This document shows positions 9,099 to 18,394 of a DNA stretch of 64,000 nt, piece after piece (the stretch's first letter is position 1; each line of letters starts with the position of its first letter). A program made the position numbers and the translations under genes. The DNA is from an uncultured Maribacter sp. (GTDB lineage: Bacteria > Bacteroidota > Bacteroidia > Flavobacteriales > Flavobacteriaceae), in the NCBI RefSeq assembly GCF_947500405.1, contig NZ_CANMRY010000002.1, positions 186,001 to 250,000 on the forward strand, in the 5' to 3' direction. The notes below the pieces were generated by a model, which did no database searches, was not told where the DNA came from, and worked only from the letters and a program-made list of their open reading frames with translations.

Positions 9099-10151
9099 TT
9101 AAATCCCTAAAATTCCTTTTAAGGCATCTTTATCTGTATCTCTACCAGCAAAATCATCAAATGTTTTCTGGGTTGCTTCTATAATGTGTTTTTGAATAAA
9201 AGGGGCGCCTTCACGAGCACCTTGCTCAGGACTCTTCATACAACATTCCCATTCCATAACTGCCCAAACATTACAACCGTACTGAGTAAGTTTAGAAAAA
9301 ATTCCGCTAAAATCTACTTGACCATCACCCGGAGATCTAAATCTTCCTGCTCTGTCTATCCAATCCGAATATCCACCGTAAACACCTTGTTTTCCTGTTG
9401 GGTTAAATTCGGCATCTTTTACATGAAAGGCTTTAATAAAAGAATGGTAATGATCTATAAATGCTAAATAATCTAAATTTTGTAGTACATAATGACTAGG
9501 GTCATACAACATATTTACACGCTTATGATTTTTTGTTGCTGCTAAAAAACGCTCAAAAGAAACACCATCATGTAAATCTTCTCCTGGGTGAATTTCATAA
9601 CAAACATCTACCCCCTTATCATCAAAATGATTAAGAATAGGCATCCATCTATTTGCAAGTTCCTCAAAACCTAATTCTACTAATCCTGGAGGTCTTTGTG
9701 GCCATGGATACATAGTATGCCAAAGTAAAGCTCCAGAAAAAGTTGCATGGGACTTTAACCCTAAACGGTTACTTGCAGTACCTGCTTTTTTAACAGTTTC
9801 TATTGCCCATTCTGTTCTTGCTTTGGGGTTGTTTTTAACAACATCAGGAGCAAAACCATCAAACATAGAATCATAGGCAGGGTTTACAGCCACTAATTGG
9901 CCTTGTAAATGTGTAGAAAGTTCTGTTATTTCTAGTCCATAAGAATTAACCTTTCCTTTTAATTCATCACAATACGTTTGGCTTTCAGCAGCTTTCTCAA
10001 TATCTATTAAAAAAGATTCCCATGTAGGTATTTGTATTCCTTTATATCCTAAGTCTGCTGCCCATTTACACATACCATCTAAAGTATTAAATGGTGCTTT
10101 ACTATCTACAAATTGTGCTAAAAAAACAGCCGGACCTTTTATTGTTTTCAT
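9099..10151 (-). CDS. Xylose isomerase-like TIM-barrel protein (sugar phosphate isomerase/epimerase family)
   Basis: A cytoplasmic TIM-barrel protein of the AP endonuclease 2/xylose isomerase-like family, 350 residues and without a signal peptide. Metal-site and barrel motifs are visible: LGLKSHATFSG, VCYEIHPGEDLHDG, LYDPSHYVLQNLDY, AFHVKDAEF and AVMEWECC. Relatives next to GMC dehydrogenases and Gfo/Idh/MocA oxidoreductases act on keto-sugars or inositols. It is divergent from GMC dehydrogenase 1 across a 156-base region and probably co-transcribed with the DUF1080 gene. The substrate is unknown. Confidence 0.88.
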   Translation of the reverse strand: MKTIKGPAVFLAQFVDSKAPFNTLDGMCKWAADLGYKGIQIPTWESFLIDIEKAAESQTYCDELKGKVNSYGLEITELSTHLQGQLVAVNPAYDSMFDGFAPDVVKNNPKARTEWAIETVKKAGTASNRLGLKSHATFSGALLWHTMYPWPQRPPGLVELGFEELANRWMPILNHFDDKGVDVCYEIHPGEDLHDGVSFERFLAATKNHKRVNMLYDPSHYVLQNLDYLAFIDHYHSFIKAFHVKDAEFNPTGKQGVYGGYSDWIDRAGRFRSPGDGQVDFSGIFSKLTQYGCNVWAVMEWECCMKSPEQGAREGAPFIQKHIIEATQKTFDDFAGRDTDKDALKGILGI

Positions 10152-10307
10152 TTTAATGTTTTTAGTATATTTTTCTTAATATTTTGTTTTCATTCAAGAA
10201 ATTTTTATAAATATGCAGTATATTTAATGTTATTCTGCCATATTATCAATTTCTCGACAGATGTGTTATAAATATAGGCATAACATTATTATTTTTTAAA
10301 AAGCACA

Positions 10308-12011
10308 ATGAATTACGAAGAAATTTACGATGCCATAGTAGTAGGAACTGGAATAACAGGAGGTTGGGCAGCTAAAGAATTATGTGAAAATGGTTTAAAA
10401 ACTTTAGTGCTTGAACGTGGTCCTATGGTTAAACATATAGAGGATTACAAAACTATGAATGATGACCCTTGGGATTACCCTCTTAAAGGTGAACTTTCCA
10501 AGGCAGATAAAAAAAAACAACATATACAAGCTAGAACTGGATTTGCTCCAAAAGAAGATAACAAACATTTTTTTGTAAATGATTTGGAACACCCCTATGA
10601 AGAAATTAAACGTTTTGACTGGATACGTGGCTACCATGTAGGCGGACGGTCTTTGACTTGGGGAAAACAAAGTTATAGATGGAGTGATATTGATTTTAAG
10701 GCAAATAAAAAAGATGGAAATGGTGTAGACTGGCCTGTACGCTATAAAGATATTTCTCCTTGGTATGATAAGGTAGAAGAGTACATTGGTGTAAGTGGTC
10801 AAAATTTAGGGTTAAAACAGCTTCCTGATGGTAAATTTCAACCCCCTATGGATTTGAACTGTGTTGAAAAAGTCTTAAAAGAATCTATGGCATCTTCTTT
10901 TGACGATGGTAGACTTTTAACTATTGGTAGGGTTGCACATCTTACAGATAAAAATGCAAAATTTGAAGGGAGAAGTCCTTGCCAATATAGAGACAGATGC
11001 CGTAGAGGTTGTCCTTTTGGAGGCTATTTTAGTAGTAACTCCTCTACACTACCCGCAGCAGAACGCACCGGGAATATGACATTAAGACCCAACTCCATTG
11101 TTCATGAAGTAGTATATAATTCTAAAACAAAAAAAGCAACTGGTGTAAAAATTATTGATGCACTTACCAAAGAAAAAATAGAATACAAAGCCAAAGTAAT
11201 ATTCTTGTGCGCATCTGCAATGGCATCTGTTGGGATATTATTGCAATCTAAGTCTAAACGTTTTCCTAATGGCCTCGGAAATGATTCTGACGCATTAGGA
11301 AGAGGTATTATGGACCACCATTACCAATTAGGAGCTTCTGCAAAAGTAGATGGGTTTTTAGATAAATATTACAAAGGAAGAAGGCCAAACGGATTTTACA
11401 TTCCTAGATTTGTAAACTTAGATGCTAAAACTAACCGTAAAGATTATATAAGAGGCTTTGGTTTTCAAGGAAGTGCGAGCAGAGAAAATTGGACGGATGC
11501 TATTGCAGAAATGGGTTACGGTACTGAATTAAAAGAAAACATTTTAAAACCTGGCGAGTGGAGGATTGGAGCAGGAGGTTTCGGAGAAATGCTTCCTTAT
11601 GATGATAACCGAGTAACCCTTAGTAAAACAAAAAAGGATAAATGGGGTTTGCCGCAACTTGCTTTTGATGTTGAGTTCAAGGAAAATGAACTAAATATGC
11701 GAAAAGACATTCTCAAGATAATTTTTGAAACATTTAAAACTGCTGGCTTTAAAAATGTAAAAACTTACAACAATTCTACTGGCCCAGGTCTTGGAATTCA
11801 TGAAATGGGCGGAGCAAGAATGGGGCACTCAGCCAAAACGTCAATCGTAAATAAATACAACCAAGTACATAGTGTACCAAATGTTTATGTAACAGATGGT
11901 GCTTTTATGAGTTCTTCTAGCTGTGTAAATCCTTCATTAACTTATATGGCTTTTACAGCAAGAGCAGCAAACCATGCTGCAAAGGAATTTAAAGCAGGTA
12001 CATTTTCTTAA
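10308..12011 (+). CDS. GMC-family FAD sugar dehydrogenase, copy 1
   Basis: A glucose-methanol-choline flavoprotein dehydrogenase. The FAD-binding Rossmann motif VVGTGITGGWAAKEL lies at residues 11-25. C225, C231 and C235 in CQYRDRCRRGCPFG correspond to the cysteine region that in FAD-glucose dehydrogenase alpha subunits binds a 3Fe-4S cluster. The catalytic pair is probably H498 (HEMGGARMG) and N541 (NPSLT). There is no signal peptide, so export would need a partner carrying a Tat signal. Unlike copy 2 it has no gamma subunit gene beside it; an ASCH gene follows 57 bases later. Oxidation at C3 of a glycoside is an inference from the locus. Confidence 0.9.
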   Translation: MNYEEIYDAIVVGTGITGGWAAKELCENGLKTLVLERGPMVKHIEDYKTMNDDPWDYPLKGELSKADKKKQHIQARTGFAPKEDNKHFFVNDLEHPYEEIKRFDWIRGYHVGGRSLTWGKQSYRWSDIDFKANKKDGNGVDWPVRYKDISPWYDKVEEYIGVSGQNLGLKQLPDGKFQPPMDLNCVEKVLKESMASSFDDGRLLTIGRVAHLTDKNAKFEGRSPCQYRDRCRRGCPFGGYFSSNSSTLPAAERTGNMTLRPNSIVHEVVYNSKTKKATGVKIIDALTKEKIEYKAKVIFLCASAMASVGILLQSKSKRFPNGLGNDSDALGRGIMDHHYQLGASAKVDGFLDKYYKGRRPNGFYIPRFVNLDAKTNRKDYIRGFGFQGSASRENWTDAIAEMGYGTELKENILKPGEWRIGAGGFGEMLPYDDNRVTLSKTKKDKWGLPQLAFDVEFKENELNMRKDILKIIFETFKTAGFKNVKTYNNSTGPGLGIHEMGGARMGHSAKTSIVNKYNQVHSVPNVYVTDGAFMSSSSCVNPSLTYMAFTARAANHAAKEFKAGTFS

Positions 12012-12068
12012 AATTACTATATTACGCAACACTAACAATATTAAAAATTATAAACACGTTTATTATAA

Positions 12069-12533
12069 ATGGAAAATTCATCGGCAAGAAATATGTGGGG
12101 AGATTATTTAGATAAGCATTTAGAAGATGCTTTTCATGAAGCTCCAAAAACAATTCATTTTTGTGATAATAAGAATGATGCTAATGAATGTGCTAATCTT
12201 GTAAAATCTGGAGTAAAAAAAGCTACTACAGATTCTCTTATTGGCATTCAAAATAGAGAAGAAAAATTACCTAAAATAGGAGATTTTACAGTCATTACAA
12301 ACTGGGAAGGAGAAGCTCAATGTATTATAAAAACGACTAAAGTTACCTTAAAACCTTATTTTAGTATTGATGAATCTTACGCTAAGAAAGAAGGTGAAGG
12401 GGACAAATCTTTAACACATTGGAAAAAAGTACATTGGGATTATTACACTAGAGAATTAAGTGCTTTTAATCGCAAACCTAGCGAGAGCATGATTGTGGTT
12501 TGCCACGAATTTAAGGTTGTTTTTAAACGATAA
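12069..12533 (+). CDS. ASCH-domain protein
   Basis: A 154-residue ASCH-domain protein. ASCH domains are PUA-like folds thought to bind RNA or modified nucleosides; some are amidohydrolases acting on acetylated cytidine. The family GxKxxT motif is seen as SGVKKATTDS (about residues 47-56), followed by PKIGDFTVITNWEG and a C-terminal VCHEFKVVF strand. It sits downstream of GMC dehydrogenase 1 without an evident functional link and ends at a bidirectional terminator. Confidence 0.85.
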   Translation: MENSSARNMWGDYLDKHLEDAFHEAPKTIHFCDNKNDANECANLVKSGVKKATTDSLIGIQNREEKLPKIGDFTVITNWEGEAQCIIKTTKVTLKPYFSIDESYAKKEGEGDKSLTHWKKVHWDYYTRELSAFNRKPSESMIVVCHEFKVVFKR

Positions 12534-12552
12534 TTATTTAGTATTAAAACAT

Positions 12553-12586
12553 AAAAAATGCAGTCCTAAATAAGGCTGCATTTTTT
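12553..12586. terminator. Bidirectional terminator between convergent genes
   Basis: Stem AAAAAATGCAG/CTGCATTTTTT (12553-12563 and 12576-12586), extended by CCT/AGG after a one-base bulge. It lies between the ASCH gene and the convergent Gfo/Idh/MocA gene. Confidence 0.8.
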
Positions 12587-12605
12587 ATAAATTATTATCC
12601 CTAGT

Positions 12606-13745
12606 TTAAGATTCTAATTTAACCCAAGTATTACCTGCTTTATGAGATGCTACTGTAGCTTCAATAAAATTCATTCCACGAACACCGTCTAACATAGTAG
12701 GAAACTCTCCGTCATTATAATTTTCCCCTCTAATTGCTTTGGCTGCTCCTAAATAAATATTAGCCATAGAATCAAAAATACCCTCTGGGTGTCCTGGAGG
12801 TAATTTTGTTCCTCCTAAAGATAAATCGGAATTATACGCATGCCCTGGTTTATATACCTGCATTGGTTCAGTATCACTCAGCTTATATAAGAAATTGGGT
12901 TTTTCTTGTTCCCACTTAAAAGCGGCTTTCTCCCCATAAATTGCAATAGTTAACCCATTTTCTTCTCCTGTAGCAACTTGACTAGAACGTATTAATCCTT
13001 TTACATGATTATCCATACGCACTAGAACAGTACCATCTACATCCATCTGGTTATCTTCATATAAATAATTAAAATCAGACAAAATAGTATCTATTCGTAA
13101 TCCTGTAGTATACTCAATTAGATTAAAAGCATGTACTCCTATATCACCTATACAAGAACTAATACCTGCCTTTTTAGGGTTTAATCTCCAAACAGAAGAA
13201 CGTTTTTCATGATCATGGATTATGGTATTTACCCATCCTTGATAATAAGAAGCATCTACTTTATGAATTTTTCCTAAAGCTCCAGATTTAATCATTTCTC
13301 GCATTTGACGTACCATTGGGTATCCAGTATACGTATGCGTTAACGCAAAAACTGCTCCTGATTTTTTATGTGCTTCTTGTAATATTTTTGCTTCTTCTAG
13401 ACTTGTTGTCATTGGCTTTTCACAAATAACATGAAAACCATTATCTAACAACTTTTTTGCCATTGGAAAATGTAAAAAATTAGGAGTAAGTATAGAACAA
13501 ACTTCTATTCTTTCTTCTTTAGGAAGTTTCATTTCTTCCTCTATAAAAGTGTCAAAATCTTTATATATTTTATTGGTAGGAACATCTATTTCTTTAGCAA
13601 AAGCCATATTTGCCTCAAAATCTTGACTAAATACGGCACCCGTTATTTGATAATTATCATTTATATGTGATGCTACTCTATGTAATACTCCAATAAGAGA
13701 ATCTCTGCCTCCGCCAAGAATTCCTAACCTAATTTTTTTACTCAT
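12606..13745 (-). CDS. Gfo/Idh/MocA-family oxidoreductase
   Basis: An NAD(P)-dependent oxidoreductase of the Gfo/Idh/MocA family. The N-terminal Rossmann glycines are in LGILGGGRDS, and the family EKP motif appears in HVICEKPMTTS (about residues 106-116), where the lysine is catalytic. The C-terminal domain includes KAGISSCIGDIGVHAFNLIEY. The longest frame begins at a TTG at 13748; I use the ATG at 13745, the very next codon. It is followed on its 5' side by an MFS transporter in the same orientation (37 bases). In this locus it could reduce or oxidise keto-sugars in the cytoplasm. Confidence 0.92.
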   Translation of the reverse strand: MSKKIRLGILGGGRDSLIGVLHRVASHINDNYQITGAVFSQDFEANMAFAKEIDVPTNKIYKDFDTFIEEEMKLPKEERIEVCSILTPNFLHFPMAKKLLDNGFHVICEKPMTTSLEEAKILQEAHKKSGAVFALTHTYTGYPMVRQMREMIKSGALGKIHKVDASYYQGWVNTIIHDHEKRSSVWRLNPKKAGISSCIGDIGVHAFNLIEYTTGLRIDTILSDFNYLYEDNQMDVDGTVLVRMDNHVKGLIRSSQVATGEENGLTIAIYGEKAAFKWEQEKPNFLYKLSDTEPMQVYKPGHAYNSDLSLGGTKLPPGHPEGIFDSMANIYLGAAKAIRGENYNDGEFPTMLDGVRGMNFIEATVASHKAGNTWVKLES

Positions 13746-13782
13746 CAACTTATATTTAATTATATACTTTTTTTAATATAAT

Positions 13783-15015
13783 TTATGCAATAGCATCTTC
13801 TCCGTGGCCAATTCTATTTTTTTCAATCTTATTACGCATAAAAAATAAAATTCCAAATAACACAACTAGTGCTAATGGAAAGAACACTACTATTGCTAAA
13901 ACAGCCTTACCTGCTGCAATTTCTGCTAAAGCTCCAGATAAACCAGATGCTAAAGCATTATTCTTTTCTTCATCTAACCAAGAACCAATTATGGGGTTCC
14001 ACATTGAGGTAGCAAACATTCCTGCCCCACCAACTAGAGACATTCCTAATGCACCTGTTTTTGGCAAGTATTCTGATACAAAACCAATCATAGTTGGCCA
14101 AAAGTAACAAACTCCTAAAGCAAATAATGCCGCTGCAACATATATCATAGAACCATCCACTATACTCATAAGATAAATAGCTACACTAGTAATTATTGCA
14201 GACATCCAAAGAACCCCTGCCGGGTTTAATTTATGTATAATTGGTCCTGCAAAAAATCTACCTAAAGCCATAATACCTGTTACTAAGGCTAATACTAACA
14301 TAGGGCTAGCACCTGAGCTACCTAAAATAGTTTCTATCCATTGTTGTGGCATAAACTCAGAAACGGCAGTTAATGTCATGCAAAGTGCCATAAAAATAAA
14401 TAATGGATTTGCTAAGGCTTTTATATTATTAGATGTGTTGGATTCCATATTTCTACTTTCAGGAAATTTCTGAGTAAATATTAAATATCCGTAAATTAAT
14501 GTAGGTATTAGCATAGTAGCTATTAAGGCTTGCCACCCCATACCAGCATCTGTTAAAAATTTAGTTACTAATGCCCCTATAACAAGACCCCCAGGGAACC
14601 AAACATGAAATTTATTTAGCATTGCTGTTCTGTTGTTAGTATACATTTTTGCTATCAATGGATTACATGCTGCTTCTACAGAGCCATTTGCAAAGCCAAT
14701 AAAGAAGGTTGATATGATTAACGTCCAGAAACCACCTGCAAAAATGGTTAGTAACAAACCTAATATATGGCATATAAAAGCAACTATCATTAATTTTTTA
14801 GCGCCAACAGTATTATAAAGCAACCCTCCAAGAATCATTGCAAGAGGAAATCCTAAAAAAGCCATACTATTTATCCAACCTAATTCTTTATTAGAAATTT
14901 CAAAATCTACTCCTAATTGATTTAAAATACCTGCTCTTATTGCAAATGTCATAGACGTTACAATTAGAGAAATACAGGCTGCTAAAAATATTTGGTTATT
15001 ATTCACTTCCTTCAT
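13783..15015 (-). CDS. MFS sugar transporter
   Basis: A 410-residue major facilitator superfamily permease with about 12 hydrophobic helices and a charged C-terminus (RNKIEKNRIGHGED). The loop between helices 2 and 3 has NTVGAKKLM in the place of the family signature, and the middle loop falls near residues 185-200 (ESRNMESNTSNN). It resembles the sugar/nucleoside permeases found beside Gfo/Idh/MocA oxidoreductases in Bacteroidetes. Its position between the oxidoreductase and the other sugar genes suggests import of the oxidised sugar. Confidence 0.88.
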   Translation of the reverse strand: MKEVNNNQIFLAACISLIVTSMTFAIRAGILNQLGVDFEISNKELGWINSMAFLGFPLAMILGGLLYNTVGAKKLMIVAFICHILGLLLTIFAGGFWTLIISTFFIGFANGSVEAACNPLIAKMYTNNRTAMLNKFHVWFPGGLVIGALVTKFLTDAGMGWQALIATMLIPTLIYGYLIFTQKFPESRNMESNTSNNIKALANPLFIFMALCMTLTAVSEFMPQQWIETILGSSGASPMLVLALVTGIMALGRFFAGPIIHKLNPAGVLWMSAIITSVAIYLMSIVDGSMIYVAAALFALGVCYFWPTMIGFVSEYLPKTGALGMSLVGGAGMFATSMWNPIIGSWLDEEKNNALASGLSGALAEIAAGKAVLAIVVFFPLALVVLFGILFFMRNKIEKNRIGHGEDAIA

Positions 15016-15060
15016 TTCCTTATATATTTAATTAGTTGGTGTTGCCGTTAAGTTCTAAAA

Positions 15061-15504
15061 CTATCTTTTGTAAATAGCATAATCTAGAATGAGAGGGTCT
15101 AGTCCCTTTTTCCTAAAGTTTTTTGCTATTTGTCCTCTATGTTGCGTAGAGTGGTTTATAATATGAAATAACATGTCTTGAAGTGTATTTGTAAAAAGCC
15201 GTCCTTCAGAACTTTCATAATCTATTCTATCCTCAAAATCATCTGTATTACTAGTAATTTCAAAAGAATTTCTTTGATTTTCATAATGAATATCCTCCCA
15301 CTCTTTAACATCATGTAATTGCCATTCAGAATATTTAGAAGAAACTTTTAATATTCTACTATTCCAGATATGATGGGCATTTAAAATATGACTAAATAGT
15401 TTAATCGTATTATCGGGAACAGTTTCCATTGCAATACACTGCTCTATTATTTTTTTATTGCAATAAAAATTATAATCAAACATCTGATTAAAAAAAACCT
15501 TCAT
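15061..15504 (-). CDS. DinB-family protein
   Basis: A 147-residue DinB/YfiT-type four-helix bundle. Metal-ligand histidines are visible in HILNAHHIWNSR (about residues 40-51) and HIINHSTQHRGQIAK (about 113-127), which is the usual three-histidine pattern. Members are putative metal-dependent thiol or nucleophile transferases. It lies 45 bases downstream of the start region of the MFS gene and 12 bases after the TIM-barrel lipoprotein, all on the minus strand, so it probably shares their transcript although its role there is not obvious. Confidence 0.88.
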   Translation of the reverse strand: MKVFFNQMFDYNFYCNKKIIEQCIAMETVPDNTIKLFSHILNAHHIWNSRILKVSSKYSEWQLHDVKEWEDIHYENQRNSFEITSNTDDFEDRIDYESSEGRLFTNTLQDMLFHIINHSTQHRGQIAKNFRKKGLDPLILDYAIYKR

Positions 15505-15516
15505 AATACCTATTAA

Positions 15517-16509
15517 TTATTTAACTTTTTTAGAAGCACTTACTAGTAATTTTTTTGTTGCTAATATACCTTCTTCTTCTCCTAGTACTTTACCTTCGTA
15601 TTCTACCCCTATAAAACCTGTATACCCTGCATCTTTAACAATTTGAAGCATTTTTACGTAGTCTATTTTAGTTTCATTTCCATTAACATCAAAATCGCGC
15701 GTTTTGGCGCTAACTGCTTTGGCTCTAGGCATTAATTCTTTTACCCCTATGTATTTGTCATATTCATTTGCACAACCCTTAGACCTATCTTTTTTATCAT
15801 TTCTTTGGATGCAAAAATTACCAAAATCTGGTAAGGTTCCACAGTTATCCATATTTACAATCTCCATAACTTCTGCTACTAAAGCTCCATTAGATGAAAG
15901 ACCTCCGTGGTTTTCTACTATTATATTTATATTCTTTGTTTTAGCATAAGTTGCTAATTGTGTTAAACCATCAACAGCATTTTTTTTCCATTCCTCAGGA
16001 ATATCGCTACCAGCTAAATTTACTCGTATAGAATGGCACCCCATCGCAGCTGCAGCATCTACCCATTTATAATGTTTTTCTATTGCAATTTTTCTTTCTT
16101 CAGTATCAGAGACTGCTAAATTTCCTTGACCATCTATCATAATAATCAAATTTTGCATCCCATGCTTTTTTGCTTCCGCATTACATTTTTCTACAAATGA
16201 AGTCATTGCTTCTTTGGAGTAATTGGCTTTAGATAATTCTGGGTTATATAATTGGCTTACATATTCCAAACCACTAAAGCCCCATTTTTTTGCTTTTTCT
16301 GCAAATGTATAAGGATCCACTCCTTTTTCTTTTATCATGGTATGTATAGACCACTGCGCTAATGATAATTTAAAAAAAGGATCCGCATTAACTACTATAT
16401 TTTCTTTTTCTGAAGTTTCTTTTTTTACTTCTTTGCAAGAATATGCAATAGCAATTAAAATGACTACCAATAATTTAATTCTAGTGTTTTCAATACTATT
16501 CTTTCTCAT
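15517..16509 (-). CDS. Exported xylose isomerase-like TIM-barrel protein
   Basis: A second xylose isomerase-like TIM barrel, this one exported. The N-terminus has a hydrophobic stretch followed by AYSCKEVKKE, whose YSC resembles a lipobox (cysteine near residue 25), so it is probably a periplasmic lipoprotein. Barrel motifs include GFSGLEYVSQLY, MGCHSIRVNLAG, INIIVENHGGLSSNG, TLPDFGNFCI and the terminal TGFIGVEYEG, with the glutamate/aspartate/histidine metal site expected for the family. It is divergent from GMC dehydrogenase 2 across 169 bases. Action on a keto-sugar in the periplasm is an inference. Confidence 0.88.
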   Translation of the reverse strand: MRKNSIENTRIKLLVVILIAIAYSCKEVKKETSEKENIVVNADPFFKLSLAQWSIHTMIKEKGVDPYTFAEKAKKWGFSGLEYVSQLYNPELSKANYSKEAMTSFVEKCNAEAKKHGMQNLIIMIDGQGNLAVSDTEERKIAIEKHYKWVDAAAAMGCHSIRVNLAGSDIPEEWKKNAVDGLTQLATYAKTKNINIIVENHGGLSSNGALVAEVMEIVNMDNCGTLPDFGNFCIQRNDKKDRSKGCANEYDKYIGVKELMPRAKAVSAKTRDFDVNGNETKIDYVKMLQIVKDAGYTGFIGVEYEGKVLGEEEGILATKKLLVSASKKVK

Positions 16510-16678
16510 ATCTTTTTGGTTCTATTTTTTCGTTATATGTCAAAAATAGTGGTATTTACCGTATTGCACAATTGCAAAATACTACAACGTTATAGTATAT
16601 AATTCATAATTTTTAAGAGAAATAAATACATAAAATTAATTTAATATTTAATAAATTTAGGAATTAAATAATTAATAC

Positions 16679-18394
16679 ATGAGCAAAGTTTATTATAACG
16701 AAGGGCAAGATTTTTACGATGCAATTGTTGTTGGGACTGGAATAAGTGGTGGATGGGCAGCTAAAGAACTGTGTGAAAACGGTTTAAAAACCTTAGTTCT
16801 AGAAAGAGGTAGAATGGTTACTCACATAAAAGACTATGAAACTGCTCATAAAGATCCTTGGGATTTTCCAAATGGTGGAAAACCTACACAAGAAGAACTT
16901 GCTAAACAACTAAAACAAAGTAGAACAGGTTACACTACTAAATCTGCTAGTTCTATGTGGTTTGTTAATGATTTAGAGCACCCATATAATGAAACCAAGC
17001 GTTTTGATTGGATGCGTGGTTATCATGTTGGTGGACGTTCTTTACAATGGGGAAGACAAAGTTATCGTTTAAGTGATATAGATTTTACTGCTAATAAACG
17101 AGAAGGTATTGCAGTAGACTGGCCAGTACGTTATAAAGATATTGCTCCTTGGTATGATAAGGTAGAAGAATACATAGGTGTTAGTGGAGAAAGTTTAGGT
17201 TTAGAACAATTACCTGATGGTAAATTTCTTCCAAAAATGGATCTTAATTGTGTTGAAGAACACTTAAAAGAAAAAGTTGCTGAAAATTTTGATGGAAGGG
17301 TTGTGACTACTGGTAGAGTTGCCAATATAACTGGGAATAAAGAATTTGATGGCAGAAGCAAATGCCAATTTAGAAATAGATGTATAAGAGGGTGTCCTTT
17401 TGGAGCATACTTTAGTAGTTTATCTTCTACACTACCAGCTGCAGAACGTACAGGAAACATGACTTTAAGACCAGACTCTATTGTTCATGAAGTAATGTAT
17501 GACCCTAAAACAAAAAAAGCTACTGGTGTTAAAGTAATAGATAGGGTAACCAAAGAAAAGCTTGAGTTTAAAGCCAAAGTAATTTTCCTTTGCGCTTCTG
17601 CAATTGCATCTACCTCTATTTTAATGCAATCTAAATCGGATAGTTTCCCAAATGGTATGGGAAATGCATCTGACCAATTAGGACGTAATATTATGGACCA
17701 CCATTTAAAAGTTGGCGCTAGTGCTAAAGTAGATGGTTTTACTGATAAATACTACAAAGGAAGAAGACCCAATGGCATATACATTCCAAGGTTTAGAAAC
17801 TTAGGAGGAGAAAGTAATAAAAAAGAATACAAAAGAGGTTTTGGCTACCAAGGTAGAGCCTCAAGAAATAACTGGGAAGATTCTATTGCAGAACTTTCTC
17901 ATGGTAAAGATTTAAAAAATGCTATTTTAAAGCCTGGCGGATGGAATTTTGGTCTTATGGGATTTGGAGAAGTTCTTCCAAATGAAGAAAACAGATTTAC
18001 TTTAGATTACGATAAAAAAGACCAATGGGGCTTACCTACAGTTACTTTTGATGCAGAATTAAAAGAAAATGAACGCAATATGCGTAAAGACATAAAGCAA
18101 TCTGCTATAGATATGTTAATTAAAGCTGGTTTTAAAGACGTGAAAGGCTTTGATGACACCTCTGCTGCACTTGGATTAGGAATTCATGAAATGGGTACAG
18201 CACGTATGGGAAGAAACCGTAAAACGTCTGTATTAAATGGTAATAACCAATTACATGATGTAAAAAACGTTTATGTTACAGATGGTTCTTTTATGACATC
18301 GTCTAGTTGTGTAAACCCATCATTAACTTATATGGCATTTACAGCCAGAGCTGCTAATCATGCTGCTGAACAATTTAAAAAAGGAAAACTATAA
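16679..18394 (+). CDS. GMC-family FAD sugar dehydrogenase, copy 2 (catalytic subunit)
   Basis: A close paralogue of the GMC dehydrogenase at 10308, 571 residues. FAD motif VVGTGISGGWAAKEL at residues 17-31. Cysteines C229, C235 and C239 in CQFRNRCIRGCPFG are at the same spacing as in copy 1. Likely catalytic H503 (HEMGTARMG) and N546 (NPSLT). No signal peptide. Its stop codon overlaps the ATG of the gamma subunit gene (TAATG), so the two are co-translated. The complex probably crosses the membrane folded, using the Tat signal of the small subunit. Confidence 0.93.
   Translation: MSKVYYNEGQDFYDAIVVGTGISGGWAAKELCENGLKTLVLERGRMVTHIKDYETAHKDPWDFPNGGKPTQEELAKQLKQSRTGYTTKSASSMWFVNDLEHPYNETKRFDWMRGYHVGGRSLQWGRQSYRLSDIDFTANKREGIAVDWPVRYKDIAPWYDKVEEYIGVSGESLGLEQLPDGKFLPKMDLNCVEEHLKEKVAENFDGRVVTTGRVANITGNKEFDGRSKCQFRNRCIRGCPFGAYFSSLSSTLPAAERTGNMTLRPDSIVHEVMYDPKTKKATGVKVIDRVTKEKLEFKAKVIFLCASAIASTSILMQSKSDSFPNGMGNASDQLGRNIMDHHLKVGASAKVDGFTDKYYKGRRPNGIYIPRFRNLGGESNKKEYKRGFGYQGRASRNNWEDSIAELSHGKDLKNAILKPGGWNFGLMGFGEVLPNEENRFTLDYDKKDQWGLPTVTFDAELKENERNMRKDIKQSAIDMLIKAGFKDVKGFDDTSAALGLGIHEMGTARMGRNRKTSVLNGNNQLHDVKNVYVTDGSFMTSSSCVNPSLTYMAFTARAANHAAEQFKKGKL

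Noticed and set aside
16563..16580. TTGCA-CAAT-TGCAA inverted repeat between the exported isomerase and GMC copy 2
   Set aside because: Only 5-bp arms in AT-rich DNA and not found upstream of GMC copy 1, so not convincing as a shared operator.
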